This document shows positions 18,923-28,026 of a stretch of 40,632 nucleotides of DNA, piece after piece. Source of the stretch: Thermoplasmata archaeon. GTDB taxonomy: Archaea > Thermoplasmatota > Thermoplasmata > Thermoplasmatales > GCA-001856825. Numbering within the stretch: position 1 is the first letter of the stretch; the number at the start of each line of letters is the position of its first letter. The DNA is taken from the NCBI GenBank assembly GCA_021817415.1, contig JAKAUZ010000082.1, positions 1 to 40,632 on the forward strand. The letters run 5' to 3'. The notes under the pieces were generated by a model. It worked only from the letters and a program-made list of their open reading frames with translations. It made no database searches and was not told the origin of the DNA. A program made the position numbers and the translations under genes.

Positions 18923-19648
18923 CTATTTTGTCATGTTCCGGAGTATATCAATGCCGTTCACAGATGCCCTGTTTCCGACAAGAAATCTGGTCGTCGTTAA
19001 GATGTCTTCTGCCTCTTGTCTGGTTCCTCCTGTTTTCTTGAACTGCGAAAGATAGACCGCCTGGCAATCTTTATCCTTTATTGAGATACTGACTGCCAGT
19101 GCCACAGCGTAGACTTCTTTTTGTGAAAGTTTGGATGGTTTCAACATTGCTTTCTTTTCCCTCAGATGCTCCTTGACCAACTCTTCTGAAAATTGTGAAG
19201 CCTTTAGTACCCTGTCAGGTATCAAACCAGCTTCTCCTTTCAAATTTTCTAGAAGCAACTGTGTCTTATGCATTTCTGCCTCTCTGTCTTCATTTGAGAC
19301 GTAAGTTTCCAGTAGCTGATCAAGAGAATCGAGGGTAGAAGACATTAATGCCATCTTGGTGGCTCTAATCGCGTCGAGTATCTCTGCATGTTCTATCCCA
19401 AACCTCTTGGCGAGCTTGAAATGAATCATTGCTGATTCCTTTGGACCATTTGCCAGAGCAACTGACATGGCTATGAGGACTCTTGTCTTCAGGGATAGGC
19501 TTGTCCTCCCAAGATAAAGTAAATTGTTTTGGTTGAACTGCTCCATTGCTGCTCCCTCGTCTAACTTGAAAAGTAGTTCTATGACCTGCGGCATTTCCCC
19601 AAGGGACTGTTCAGCGAATTTCTTCACCTCTTCATAATTATTTCCCAT
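18923..19648 (-). CDS. tandem AhpD/CMD-like protein, paralogue of the 17397 gene
   Basis: 241 residues, aligning over its whole length with the protein at 17397-18140 (shared LYLGR..LS, HFKLAK, ALMSST, F..ELV.EHLREK, TTRFLVGNR). Again it has two CMD-like repeats. The first CxxC is replaced (GPKES before the His) and the second repeat keeps only one Cys (KDKDC). The pair probably arose by duplication. The CMD fold suggests an oligomeric helical protein, perhaps a scaffold or enzyme using other residues. Confidence 0.75.
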   Translation of the reverse strand: MGNNYEEVKKFAEQSLGEMPQVIELLFKLDEGAAMEQFNQNNLLYLGRTSLSLKTRVLIAMSVALANGPKESAMIHFKLAKRFGIEHAEILDAIRATKMALMSSTLDSLDQLLETYVSNEDREAEMHKTQLLLENLKGEAGLIPDRVLKASQFSEELVKEHLREKKAMLKPSKLSQKEVYAVALAVSISIKDKDCQAVYLSQFKKTGGTRQEAEDILTTTRFLVGNRASVNGIDILRNMTK

Positions 19649-19822
19649 TTTACATTATCTTACGATGATTCAAAATTATTTCACGCAATTTTTTGGTCAA
19701 TCTCCAGATTAAGCTCAAATAATTGGGAAGTTCAAAGGTGATCGATATCAAAGTCAAATCACCACGCACGGCAAAACAATTCTTTGTCATATGGTTGAGA
19801 TATAGTATTAGTAAATCGCAGG

Positions 19823-20434
19823 TCAGTCATAGGGATCATAATTGCCTTTCTGCTCTTGAGTCTCAACTCCCGACAACACAAAACTACCGGCCTGAATTTC
19901 GAACTCCGAGGATATTATAGCGATGGTTGTGCTGCTGGAATTCAAAGGGTAGAGATAGTTATCGACGGAACTGGTATTCACAGTAAATAGATAGACAACA
20001 GATACGTTATCTGGCGATACGGCCATAAAGATCAATTTGAAGGGTGCTTCAAAGAACTTATCAAGGGAAAGATGGGTCAGGTGAATTGGAGACTGTGTGG
20101 GATCATTGGCCTCATTAAATCCCCATATCCCTTCGCTAATCATTGAAGAATCGATCAAGATGTAACCTACCTCAGGATACCTGCCATTCTGTCCCTCAAG
20201 CTCCCACAGGAATGGCGGGGAGCTCACTAATGAGTGAATATTCAGATAGACATTGCTCAAATAGTAATACATTCCAAAATCATTGCCCTATTTCCAGCAT
20301 GGAATGTTTGGGAAAATCCTGATCCTAAAACCAACTATGAATGCTACTAAGGCTGGCTCTGCCTCAGTGGTCCAATTAGGCCATCGCTCCCTTTTCGTAT
20401 TGGGGTTCCCTTCAGGTGCCGGCACTTTCGCCAT
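19823..20434 (-). pseudogene. N-anchored surface protein gene with one in-frame amber codon
   Basis: Reading the minus strand from the ATG at 20434 gives MAKVPAPEGNPNTKRERW, a short hydrophobic segment ALVAFIVGF, and then a TAG at 20290-20288 (codon 49). The same frame continues without another stop for 155 codons. This downstream part is a Ser/Thr-rich domain with several sequons and an ending NYDPYD. The ATG at 20272 would give only a headless 149-residue domain. One point mutation explains everything, so this is most simply a recent pseudogene of a membrane-anchored protein like 6260-6874. A sequencing error or readthrough is also possible. Confidence 0.6.
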
Positions 20435-20452
20435 GAGAAGGTTTAATTAAAA

Positions 20453-21901
20453 CTAGACATCCGGGGAAGAGCCCAATTTATCGCTATTTTCCCTTAATGG
20501 AGATGATCTGGACAGTATATCACCCTGTTTGAACGCAATCATTGCCTTGGAGTAATAAGGGATTATCCTCTTGAATATGAATCCATGGTCCTTGAGCAGG
20601 TCCCTCAGCAAGTATGCTGGTCTGAGGTAAAATGTCATGTAGGCCTTCCCCAACCATTTCAGGATTGATTCGTCTGTGAAATTCTTGAGAGTCATTACCG
20701 GGCTAAGAGTTGTATATTTACGCCAGTCAAGTGTTCTTATGATGTTTCTTGATTTAGCCAGATCCCACAGTCTGGTTCCAGGGTAAGGAGTGGCAATGGT
20801 GAACTGAGCCAGCCTGACATTGACTTTTTTTGAGAACTTGATTGTATTTTTCACCTCATCAGGCGTATCATCAGGGAACCCTATTATGAAAGAACCAAGG
20901 GTGTGTAGACCTGCATTATTTCCCTTTTTCACCGAATCAATTGCCTGCTGGAGCTTTATCCCCTTACCTATGAAGTCCAGGGTCTTCTGGTTTCCTGACT
21001 CTATGCCGAAATATATCGTATGTGCACCTGCGCCTTTCATAGCATTCGCGATCTCATCGTTGAAGAGGTTCACCCTGGCAGAACCTGACCAATGAATATC
21101 TAGTCCTTCCTCCTTGATCTTCTTCGATATCTCTACTGCCCTTTTCATGTTGAGAGTGAAAGTGTCGTCTAGAAATTCTATCTCGTGAATATTATAGTCA
21201 TATACGAGTCTTCTAAGTTCAGTCATTACCCTTTCCGTACTGTGCCCTCTCCAAATCTTGCCAAATTGAAGTGAAGACGAGCAGAATATGCAATTGTACG
21301 GGCATCCTCTCGATGTCATTATCGTCCCGAATCTCTTTTTTTCTGCCACGTATCTATCCATTGGGAGAAGATCAATTGATGGAGGCGGGATTGTATCTAC
21401 GTCACGTATAAGTGGCTCTGGGGATGAAACAATAGTTCCTTCTCTCCCACGGTAACCGATCCCCTTTACGTCCCGAATGTCTTTCTTCCCTTTCAGGTTG
21501 AGGAGAAGATTTGAAAATACGGTTTCTCCTTCCCCTATAACTACGTAGTCTAATGCAGGAGACTCCTTCAGCGTCATCTCGGGCGTGAATGTAACGTGAG
21601 GTCCGCCTATTGCAATCTTGACATCCTGGTTCAGCTCCTTTGCCGCCATTGCCACTCGGTAAGCATCCGGAATCATTGACGTAGTTGAAGTCAACCCAAT
21701 AAGATCAGGATTGAAACTCTTTATGGCACCCTTCACCTGGTCCAGGGAATAGTCCATCGCTATCGAGTCGATTATGGAGACTTCATCACCCTGTCCTCTA
21801 GCCACAGACGCAAGATACGCGAGACCCAGAGGTGGGCCGGTCACTCCTATGATCGATTTTATCGCTGAATTAGTTGGAGGGGACAACAGCAAGATTTTCA
21901 T
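20453..21901 (-). CDS. B12-binding radical SAM protein
   Basis: 482 residues from ATG 21901. The N-terminal cobalamin-binding-like domain (about 1-160) starts MKILLLSPPTN, a typical B12/rSAM opening with GPPLGLAYLAS. The radical SAM cluster Cys are 200, 204 and 207 (RGCPYNCIFC). Later motifs are GIESGNQKTL and GFPDDTPDEV. The ATG at 21901 is preferred to 21931 because it begins at the first beta strand. It still overlaps the preceding SPASM gene by 32 bp. Members of this architecture include methyltransferases (class B) and ring-forming enzymes; the substrate is unknown. Confidence 0.9.
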   Translation of the reverse strand: MKILLLSPPTNSAIKSIIGVTGPPLGLAYLASVARGQGDEVSIIDSIAMDYSLDQVKGAIKSFNPDLIGLTSTTSMIPDAYRVAMAAKELNQDVKIAIGGPHVTFTPEMTLKESPALDYVVIGEGETVFSNLLLNLKGKKDIRDVKGIGYRGREGTIVSSPEPLIRDVDTIPPPSIDLLPMDRYVAEKKRFGTIMTSRGCPYNCIFCSSSLQFGKIWRGHSTERVMTELRRLVYDYNIHEIEFLDDTFTLNMKRAVEISKKIKEEGLDIHWSGSARVNLFNDEIANAMKGAGAHTIYFGIESGNQKTLDFIGKGIKLQQAIDSVKKGNNAGLHTLGSFIIGFPDDTPDEVKNTIKFSKKVNVRLAQFTIATPYPGTRLWDLAKSRNIIRTLDWRKYTTLSPVMTLKNFTDESILKWLGKAYMTFYLRPAYLLRDLLKDHGFIFKRIIPYYSKAMIAFKQGDILSRSSPLRENSDKLGSSPDV

Positions 21902-23402
21902 TACCAGTCTCCTCTTTTTCAATTCTGTCAAATTTCAGGACAATTTCCTCATATGCTTTTTGATTGATTACGCATCCTGGGTCTGATTCAAGATAATCAC
22001 CGTAATATCCATAGGCTCTGGCTCTGCAGCCTCCGCATGAATATTTAAACGGGCAGGTGGCACATGCTCCTTTTAGATTCTCCCTGCTTCTTAGATCTGT
22101 AAGTATCTTTGCTTTGTTCCATAGCTCCTTGAAGTTGTCTTTGAGTACATTACCTGCCTTAATCGGGAGAAACACACATGGTTCAAGGTCCCCGTTATCC
22201 TCAATTGCAGCGTAAATCCTTCCTGCCCCACATCCCCCTATGAATTCTGCCATTGCGATCCCGCTTGAATCAGTTTCTAGGGATGCGAAGTGAGTGGGTG
22301 CGTATGTTTTGCCTGTCCCTTCCAAAACACGGTTGATCCCGATTCTGGAATATTCCGGTGATGTGGAAAATATGTCTGGCCCAACCTTTGACTGCCATTT
22401 TGTATATAGGAAATCCAGGAGCGATTCTCTTTCCTGAGGAGTCAAGTCCTCGTTGATTATTTCCTTTCCCCTTCCCGTTGGCACGAAATTGAAGACTATG
22501 AATCTCCTCACTTTCAGCGAAACCGCGAGGTCTACCATTTCACCTATTCGATTGTAATTATAATGAGTTGCCGTCGTTGCTATGGCGTTGTCAAATACAC
22601 CTTTTTCAACCACATTTTTTATTCCTTCAACAGTTCTTTCCCACGCTCTGGGTTGCCCCCTGAACTCGTTGTGTATTGCTGGATCTGCTGAGTCAAGACT
22701 TATCTCAACATATCTGATTCCGATTTGCGCCAGCCTGTCTACCACACTCTTTGTCAATAATGTCCCGTTCGTAGCGATGGATGTGAACATTCCTTTCATT
22801 GAGGCATATTCTGCAACTTTCCAGAAATCGCGACTCATTAGTGGTTCACCTCCAGAAAAGGCTATCATTGTCACTCCTGCCTCGTCAAGAATGTCTATGA
22901 CTTTCAGTTTTTCCTCTAAAGTCAGTTCGTCTGGATTTTTTGGACCTGCATTTGCATAGCAGTGTTTGCAACTTAAATTGCACTGTTTTGTCAGGTTCCA
23001 TACGATCATGAGCGGAGCATCAAACACCTGGGGTCTTGTAATACCATATTTAGCCACGCTTCTAAGAGTCAGGGCCACGCCCTTGCGAACATATCTTTCC
23101 TTAAGCGCTTCCCTGACAAGGTCTAGATTATCTACCTTAAACGTTTTCATCGCCCTCTTCAGTGCTGCCTCTATTACCTTTGCCTGAGCAATTTCCCTCA
23201 CTGTTTTAGGCTCCTCCACTTTTGCAAAAACTCCAAGGATGTGCTCGAACTCCTTCTGTCCAGTCATCCTTGTCACAATCCAGCGTGCAAATCTGTTGTC
23301 AACAATTTTCTGGAATTGTGCTACAAGCTGCGTTGAATCTGGCAATTTTTCTGAACCGTAGAAATTGACCCCAAAATTTTTGCCATCGGTTACATCATTC
23401 AT
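21870..23402 (-). CDS. radical SAM/SPASM domain protein
   Basis: 510 residues. An N-terminal helical domain of about 125 residues precedes the radical SAM core with Cys141, Cys145 and Cys148 (QCNLSCKHC) and the GGEPL motif. The C-terminal SPASM region has many Cys (GGCGAGRIYAA, EPCVFLP, CATCPFKYSCGGCRA, DPGC) for auxiliary Fe-S clusters. SPASM enzymes mature peptides or modify heme-like cofactors. It is preceded by a small protein with an ATGA overlap and followed by a B12/radical SAM gene, which suggests one modification pathway. The heme-biosynthesis AhbC/AhbD branch is another possibility. Confidence 0.92.
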   Translation of the reverse strand: MNDVTDGKNFGVNFYGSEKLPDSTQLVAQFQKIVDNRFARWIVTRMTGQKEFEHILGVFAKVEEPKTVREIAQAKVIEAALKRAMKTFKVDNLDLVREALKERYVRKGVALTLRSVAKYGITRPQVFDAPLMIVWNLTKQCNLSCKHCYANAGPKNPDELTLEEKLKVIDILDEAGVTMIAFSGGEPLMSRDFWKVAEYASMKGMFTSIATNGTLLTKSVVDRLAQIGIRYVEISLDSADPAIHNEFRGQPRAWERTVEGIKNVVEKGVFDNAIATTATHYNYNRIGEMVDLAVSLKVRRFIVFNFVPTGRGKEIINEDLTPQERESLLDFLYTKWQSKVGPDIFSTSPEYSRIGINRVLEGTGKTYAPTHFASLETDSSGIAMAEFIGGCGAGRIYAAIEDNGDLEPCVFLPIKAGNVLKDNFKELWNKAKILTDLRSRENLKGACATCPFKYSCGGCRARAYGYYGDYLESDPGCVINQKAYEEIVLKFDRIEKEETGNENLAVVPSN

Positions 23403-23665
23403 CTCGGTACGACCTCCTTATATTTCGTCCCTTCAGGACGTGCTCTCAAAGAAATTGCAATCGCATTCGTAGGACCATTAGACTCGGTTCTTCTTTTAAT
23501 TATTCTTGTACCTGTGAACCAAGAGTTGAAATTTTCCGTATTTACAATAAAAGAATACGATTTGATTGGTTCCCGTACTAGACTCATTCCAATTTTTACG
23601 CGAGTATCATTTGCTGCTCCCGTCCTCGAATTTCTCGATAGTTTCTCGGGTTCTTTACTGTTCAC
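23399..23665 (-). CDS. small basic protein upstream of the SPASM radical SAM gene
   Basis: Up to 88 residues from GTG 23665, or 62 from ATG 23587. The region from MSLVREPIKSYSFIVNTENF onward looks like folded beta-rich protein and is Arg/Lys-rich at its end. A TATATATT box at about 23674-23681 would start RNA near 23652, inside the longer frame, which favours the 62-residue form. Its TGA overlaps the next ATG (ATGA). It may be a substrate or carrier protein for the SPASM enzyme, or a regulator. There is no Cys and no Gly-rich core, so a classical RiPP precursor is not evident. Confidence 0.6.
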   Translation of the reverse strand: MNSKEPEKLSRNSRTGAANDTRVKIGMSLVREPIKSYSFIVNTENFNSWFTGTRIIKRRTESNGPTNAIAISLRARPEGTKYKEVVPR

Positions 23666-23761
23666 GACAAATATATACCAGATTACTATTAGCCACTTTC
23701 AGGCAAGAATTGCAGCAGCCAGAGCCCACTTAGACAAAAATTGTGTGAGTCTATTCACGTT

Positions 23762-24196
23762 CTATAGCGGATTGTCGAGGACGACTTCAAATTCAACATC
23801 ATAGACTTTGAAATCCGGGAACTTCCTCATTGCGTAAAGTCTGATGTCATTGCAATCTTCAGCTACTGCCTCCAGATGAAATCTTCTCTGTCCCGTTGTT
23901 ATTATGAGCCGTTTGAACATGTTTTCAGATTTGGTGAAGGATATGAAAGGATCAATATTCTCGGCTGGTAAATTGAAAGAGAGGAGTGCCCTGCACTTGA
24001 GTCCCATTTCGGAATAATTAACATCTGCTTTGCATTTCTTGATGATGCCCCTGTCTTTAAGATGGATTATTCTGTCTCTGACATTCCATATATTTTTACC
24101 CAGTTTCTCAGCAACTTCCCTGTATCCAAGAGAACAGTCCTTTTCCATTATTTCCACAATTCTTAAGTCCAGGGCATCAGGCCTGAATGCTTTCAC
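23762..24196 (-). CDS. Lrp/AsnC-type transcriptional regulator
   Basis: 144 residues from GTG 24196. The N-terminal HTH is DLRIVEIMEKDCSLGYREVAEKLGK (about 10-50; quoted in pieces DLRIVEIMEKD and YREVAEKLG) followed by VRDRIIHLKDRGIIKK, typical of Lrp/AsnC. The C-terminal half resembles a RAM-like ligand domain but is divergent. A TTAAATAGG box lies about 25-30 bp before the GTG. A TTG at 24211 would add five residues. It is near the radical SAM operon but not in it. Confidence 0.82.
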   Translation of the reverse strand: MKAFRPDALDLRIVEIMEKDCSLGYREVAEKLGKNIWNVRDRIIHLKDRGIIKKCKADVNYSEMGLKCRALLSFNLPAENIDPFISFTKSENMFKRLIITTGQRRFHLEAVAEDCNDIRLYAMRKFPDFKVYDVEFEVVLDNPL

Positions 24197-24398
24197 AGTA
24201 AAATAAAACAATGCATCCTATTTAAGCAATTTGACGAGTCCCTGACCTTAATAATACTGTATTTTGACTCTTCTATAGGTATCAAAACTACAGGAAACGG
24301 CCTGCCACTTTAAACTTTTATTGAGCAAAGCCCAATGGAGTAGGATGATCAAAGCTATTCAGGTTCTTGCATCTACTAGAGCATATTGCAGAATGAAT

Positions 24399-24623
24399 TT
24401 AAGATGAGATTGCTTGTTCTGTGGGTGCTTCTTGTTCCTTCAAAGTGGTCAAACTATCATGAGTGTGGATGGCTGCAATATTTGCAGCCATGTGGAAAGT
24501 GTTTTCATCTGTACCCCCTCCTGCTCCACCTGGAACAACCCTCTTTGCCTCTTGTAATTGTTTTGCTCCGGTGAAAAGCTGGGAACTAGAGAATTTGACC
24601 TGGTGGTTCTGGTTTTCGGTACC
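24399..24623 (-). pseudogene. coding-like remnant without a start codon
   Basis: Minus-strand open frame of 74 codons bounded by TAG at 24626-24624 and ending TAA at 24399. It contains QLFTGAKQLQEAKRVVPGG, then a Gly run and DENTFHMAANIAAIHTHD. It has no ATG, GTG or TTG start before the ATG in FHMAAN. The sequence looks like a real low-complexity C-terminal tail of a lost gene. The rest of 24197-24657 holds only the cyclophilin promoter. Confidence 0.3.
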
Positions 24624-24657
24624 CTAAATTATTAACCCTCCTAGTATTTTCCTCTGT

Positions 24658-25116
24658 ATGACAACAGTGATGCTTGAAACTAACGTAGGCAAAATAGAGA
24701 TAGAGCTTTTTGAGAAGGAAATGCCGGTTACTGCTGGTAACTTCGTGAGATTAGTGGAGAGGGGTTTCTATGATGGTGTTTCTTTCCACAGGGTTATCCC
24801 GGACTTCATGATACAGGGTGGCGACCCAACTGGAACTGGAAGGGGAGGCCCTGGATATTCCATTAGAGATGAATTTACACCGAATAACAGGAATGATAGA
24901 GGAACAATTTCCATGGCCAATGCCGGCCCAAACACCGGAGGAAGCCAGTTCTTCATAAATGTAGCGAACAATAACTTCCTTGATAAGAAGCACCCAGTAT
25001 TTGGGAAAGTGATACAGGGAATGGATGTGGTGGACATGATCAGCAAAATGAAAACTGACAAAAGTGACAGGCCTCTCTCAAAGGTATTCATAACCAAGGC
25101 AGTGTTAAAGAGATAG
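24658..25116 (+). CDS. peptidyl-prolyl cis-trans isomerase (cyclophilin type)
   Basis: 152 residues, a single compact cyclophilin domain. Motifs in order: [31 protein letters not shown] (catalytic Arg in [15 protein letters not shown]), then [16 protein letters not shown], and [15 protein letters not shown]. The Trp that binds cyclosporin in many homologues is not seen; HPVFG occupies the usual loop. AAATTATTAA lies about 25 bp before the ATG, so the message is probably leaderless. It has no signal peptide and is cytoplasmic. Confidence 0.95.
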   Translation: MTTVMLETNVGKIEIELFEKEMPVTAGNFVRLVERGFYDGVSFHRVIPDFMIQGGDPTGTGRGGPGYSIRDEFTPNNRNDRGTISMANAGPNTGGSQFFINVANNNFLDKKHPVFGKVIQGMDVVDMISKMKTDKSDRPLSKVFITKAVLKR

Positions 25117-25843
25117 AATAGAGAACTGTATTTTCCCTAGCCCCTAACGAGCTGGAACTTATGATAAAGCGATAAGGCCCTGTCATGAGTTTGGTTCATT
25201 CCAATCTAAGGGCATTCTCTGGCGTTTTGGCGAGTCCAGGAGATAGAAGACATTCTGCGAATTGCTCCTGACCCTAGGTGGAAATGATGCAGAAGTGATG
25301 GTTTATCAACGGCCAATAGCTCAGATCATGAACGCTGATATTATCTAGAGAGTGAAAGCCATATCCTTGGGGGATTGTTGTATATACAGGGGATAAGAAA
25401 CTGTTTGATGGTATGGTAAAGGATTGACACCTTGAGCAATTATTTGTCAGCGTGCTTGTGGAGGCAATATCGATCGATGATTTACGGCTGCATTTATATT
25501 CATTCAGGGGTGTGCAAATACTACAAACTGGAGCTGCCCTGTTTATTGATAGTAGTATTAGTGATGCACAAATTCCCCGGCACCAAATTGAAAACTTTAA
25601 CTGGAGAATTTATAATCTCAAGCCAGATATTTATTGTGGGGTCCCAGATGTTGAAGATAAGTGCGATATATGTGTGAGGATACGCTCAACCCTGGTGGTT
25701 CTGCACCTTGCCAACAAATATACTATCTGGATGTAAACCGATAGAAGACGGTATTTCGTATTATTACAGTCTTGGGGTTGAATTAGAGGGAGTTCCAGAA
25801 TGTTCGGTGAGTATCCCTGCCAGCAACCCTTAGGGAAAGGAAT
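25117..25843 (+). other. degraded stretch without an intact gene
   Basis: About 730 bp with no convincing gene. The only notable frame is 25452-25736 (94 codons), with text such as GAALFIDSSISDAQIPRH and KPDIYCGVPDVEDKCDICV. This is coding-like but matches no family I know and has no clear start signal. It may be a remnant of a lost gene. The stretch begins the decayed block that extends to 31409. Confidence 0.3.
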
Positions 25844-26782
25844 ATGAAGGGACAGCTCGCAATAGTTCTGATGGTTGCCATGCTTATTCCATCTGTTTCA
25901 GCGGCAGGTACAGGACCCCATTCTCAGTTCATTGGTCGGAGTCCCGGTTCCTATAATAGGTATGACCTTACCGGATACTTCAATTAAACCAACCTGAATT
26001 TCCTCTACGGGAATTCTACAGAAAATAGTTCCCTGGATTCCATTGTTAAAATGATATTTCTCGGGTTTGCCAACGGAACCATCCCATTTACCAATGAAAC
26101 TGAGATAAATCTCAACCTCTCAGGTGAAAACTATGGAAGCCTTAGAATACCGTACCCAAATTTCACCCCAAATCTATCTTTATCCCTAAATGAATATGAT
26201 TGCTTCTGGTGCTGTTTTAATACCCGGGGGTTATATAATGTTCTGGCCCCAAATGAATAGATCCAATCTCAATAAGCTGGGAAGGGAACAGTGAGCAAGC
26301 AATATGGAAAAGTGAGCATACCAAATGATATTACGATACCTTTTGCGGGGGGGTCCAATGGAAAAGTAATTGGAAACGCATCTCTCGTAATCAGGATGGG
26401 GAACTCAACTGCTCATTACATGGACGAAGATATAGGTGCATACGTAATATCAACGTCAATTGATTATTCAAACTACACCAATTCCAGTAATGCAGAATAT
26501 TTCCATCTTGAATCATCGCTCTTCATAGACAGATACGACGGTCTACTGCTTGGTGAAAGGGAATCATACATGCAATCGTCTGAATTTGACAACAAGAAGG
26601 CGTACTGGAACTCTAGCTACAACGCCAAACTTACCGGAAGCAGCTTCAATCTGCTGCCATCGACCATTGACATCGTTACCCTATATGAGATTTCACTCGC
26701 TGTGATTATAACACTGGCTACTGCCTCGGCAGTTATATTATACTTCAGGAAAATACTGAAGGGGCGCCAATATAAAAACTAA
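25844..26782 (+). pseudogene. secreted, membrane-anchored surface protein gene with three in-frame stops
   Basis: From the ATG at 25844 (preceded by AGGGAAAGG) one frame of 313 codons runs to 26782. It has a signal peptide (MKGQLAIVLMVAMLIPSVSA), a Thr/Asn/Ser-rich ectodomain with many sequons, and a C-terminal membrane helix (ISLAVIITLATASAVILYF) with a basic tail. The frame never shifts but contains TAA at 25985, TAG at 26258 and TAA at 26270. All three could be Gln codons changed by a single C-to-T. The product would be a type I surface protein of unknown function. Confidence 0.75.
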
Positions 26783-26859
26783 GGTTAGTTGAGTGACTGG
26801 ACCCGGGCATCTAATGTCAAATCAAAAATGGAGTTATAATTTGATAAAGCGTTCATATT

Positions 26860-27165
26860 TTTAAGGTTCACTTCTCACCGCACATGGCGAGGAGGTTCTA
26901 CGCCAGGTTCCTCTACAAGCAGGGATACGACACGGAGGAGATCCGCAAGATACTTGGGTATGAAAAATTGGATTCGACCAAGAAATAAATGCAGGTTGAC
27001 CAGAAGGACGTGTTGGAAGCCATGCGGGAGAAGAAACCGGACTTTTTTCTAGCGGAGGCGAACCTGCTATGAATCCCATGCCCCGAACGGGAGGTTAACG
27101 TCCCACCCCAGATAAAATTGCTTGATGACCTGAAAATACTCCGATTCAGCGAGGTGCTGGAATGA
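26860..27165 (+). pseudogene. 3' part of a tyrosine recombinase, nucleophile codon lost
   Basis: The frame reads FKVHFSPHMARRFYARFLY, QGYDTEEIRKILGYEKLDST, then KK-TAA-MQVDQKDVLE. This is the C-terminal catalytic part of a phage-integrase-type recombinase: HxxR in PHMARR, LGYEK in place of LGHEK, and a TAA exactly where the catalytic Tyr is expected. The same frame passes a TGA at 27070 and continues PEREVNVPPQIKLLDDLKI to a TGA at 27163. That TGA overlaps the methyltransferase ATG (ATGA). The N-terminal half is missing. GC content is high, like 124-1011. Confidence 0.75.
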
Positions 27166-28026
27166 CTCCCACGTTATACGCCACCGACCTATTCGCAGGA
27201 GGAGGGGGGTGTCCACATGTCTGGTGATGGTATCTATGGAGACTTCCAGGACCGTCAGCTTGGTGGCCATCAATCATGACAGGAAAGCGTTGACGACACC
27301 CATGAGGCAAACTATCCATGGGCGAAGCACCTGCTGACAGAGGTACGGTTGGTGAAGCCATCGGAGGCCGTACCGGAAGGGAGGCTCGACGTACTTGTGG
27401 CAAGCCCAGAATGCATCTACCATTCGAGGGCATTGGGGGGCAAGCAAAAGATCGACCAATCGAGGTCCTCTGCCTAGTATCTTGACAGGTGGGTCAAGGA
27501 ACTGGAAGTGAGTTCTTTTCTGGTGGAGAACGTCCCGGAGTTCGTGAACTGGGGTCCCTTGGACGAGAACGACATGCCGGTCAGGGAGAAGAAGGGGACG
27601 ACATTCAGGTTCTGGCTCTATGCTCTCAGGAGGCACGGATATAACATCGACTATAGGGTGCTGAACTCGGCGGACTATGGCGACGCGACTTCCAGGAAGA
27701 AGTTGTTTGTCTTCGGAAGGAGAGGAGACACGCCCATAGTCTGGCCAATCCCGACGCACAGAAGGGAGGCAGGAGAGGGAACACGGAAGAGGAGGGGTGC
27801 CAGAGAGATCATAGACTGGTCCATCCATGGGCAGTCAATCTTCGACAGGAAGAAGCCTATCTCGCCAAATACGATGAAACGGATAATAGCAGAACTGAGG
27901 AAATTTTCGGGGCCTGAATTAGACCCCTTCATTGTCCTGTTGGAGCACGGGCACCTGAACTCCAGATACAGGATACACAGCATTGACCTCCCCCCCCTCC
28001 CACCAGTTTCAAACCCTTATAGGTAG
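27162..28026 (+). pseudogene. DNA (cytosine-5) methyltransferase, frameshifted and truncated
   Basis: Reconstruction across frames gives LYATDLFAGGGG (motif I, AdoMet binding), DVLVASPECIYHSRALGGK (motif IV; the catalytic Cys is in SPEC), SFLVENVPEFVNWGPL (ENV, motif VI) and YGDATSRKKLFVFGRR (motif VIII). Lesions are a one-base frameshift in the G-run at about 27204-27209, another near 27285-27300, and a TAG at 27475. The conserved text stops after IHSIDLP, where the target-recognition domain should begin; the next bases are the first CRISPR repeat. The last codons (28006-28026) are repeat sequence. The start overlaps the recombinase remnant. Confidence 0.85.

Noticed and set aside
20288-20290. 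In-frame TAG read as pyrrolysine.
   Set aside because: No pyl genes or methylamine methyltransferase are visible, and the host type is not a known Pyl user.
26861-27828. Several minus-strand open frames of 68-184 codons across the recombinase and methyltransferase remnants.
   Set aside because: They are antisense shadows of GC-rich coding sequence; the plus strand carries the recognisable motifs.
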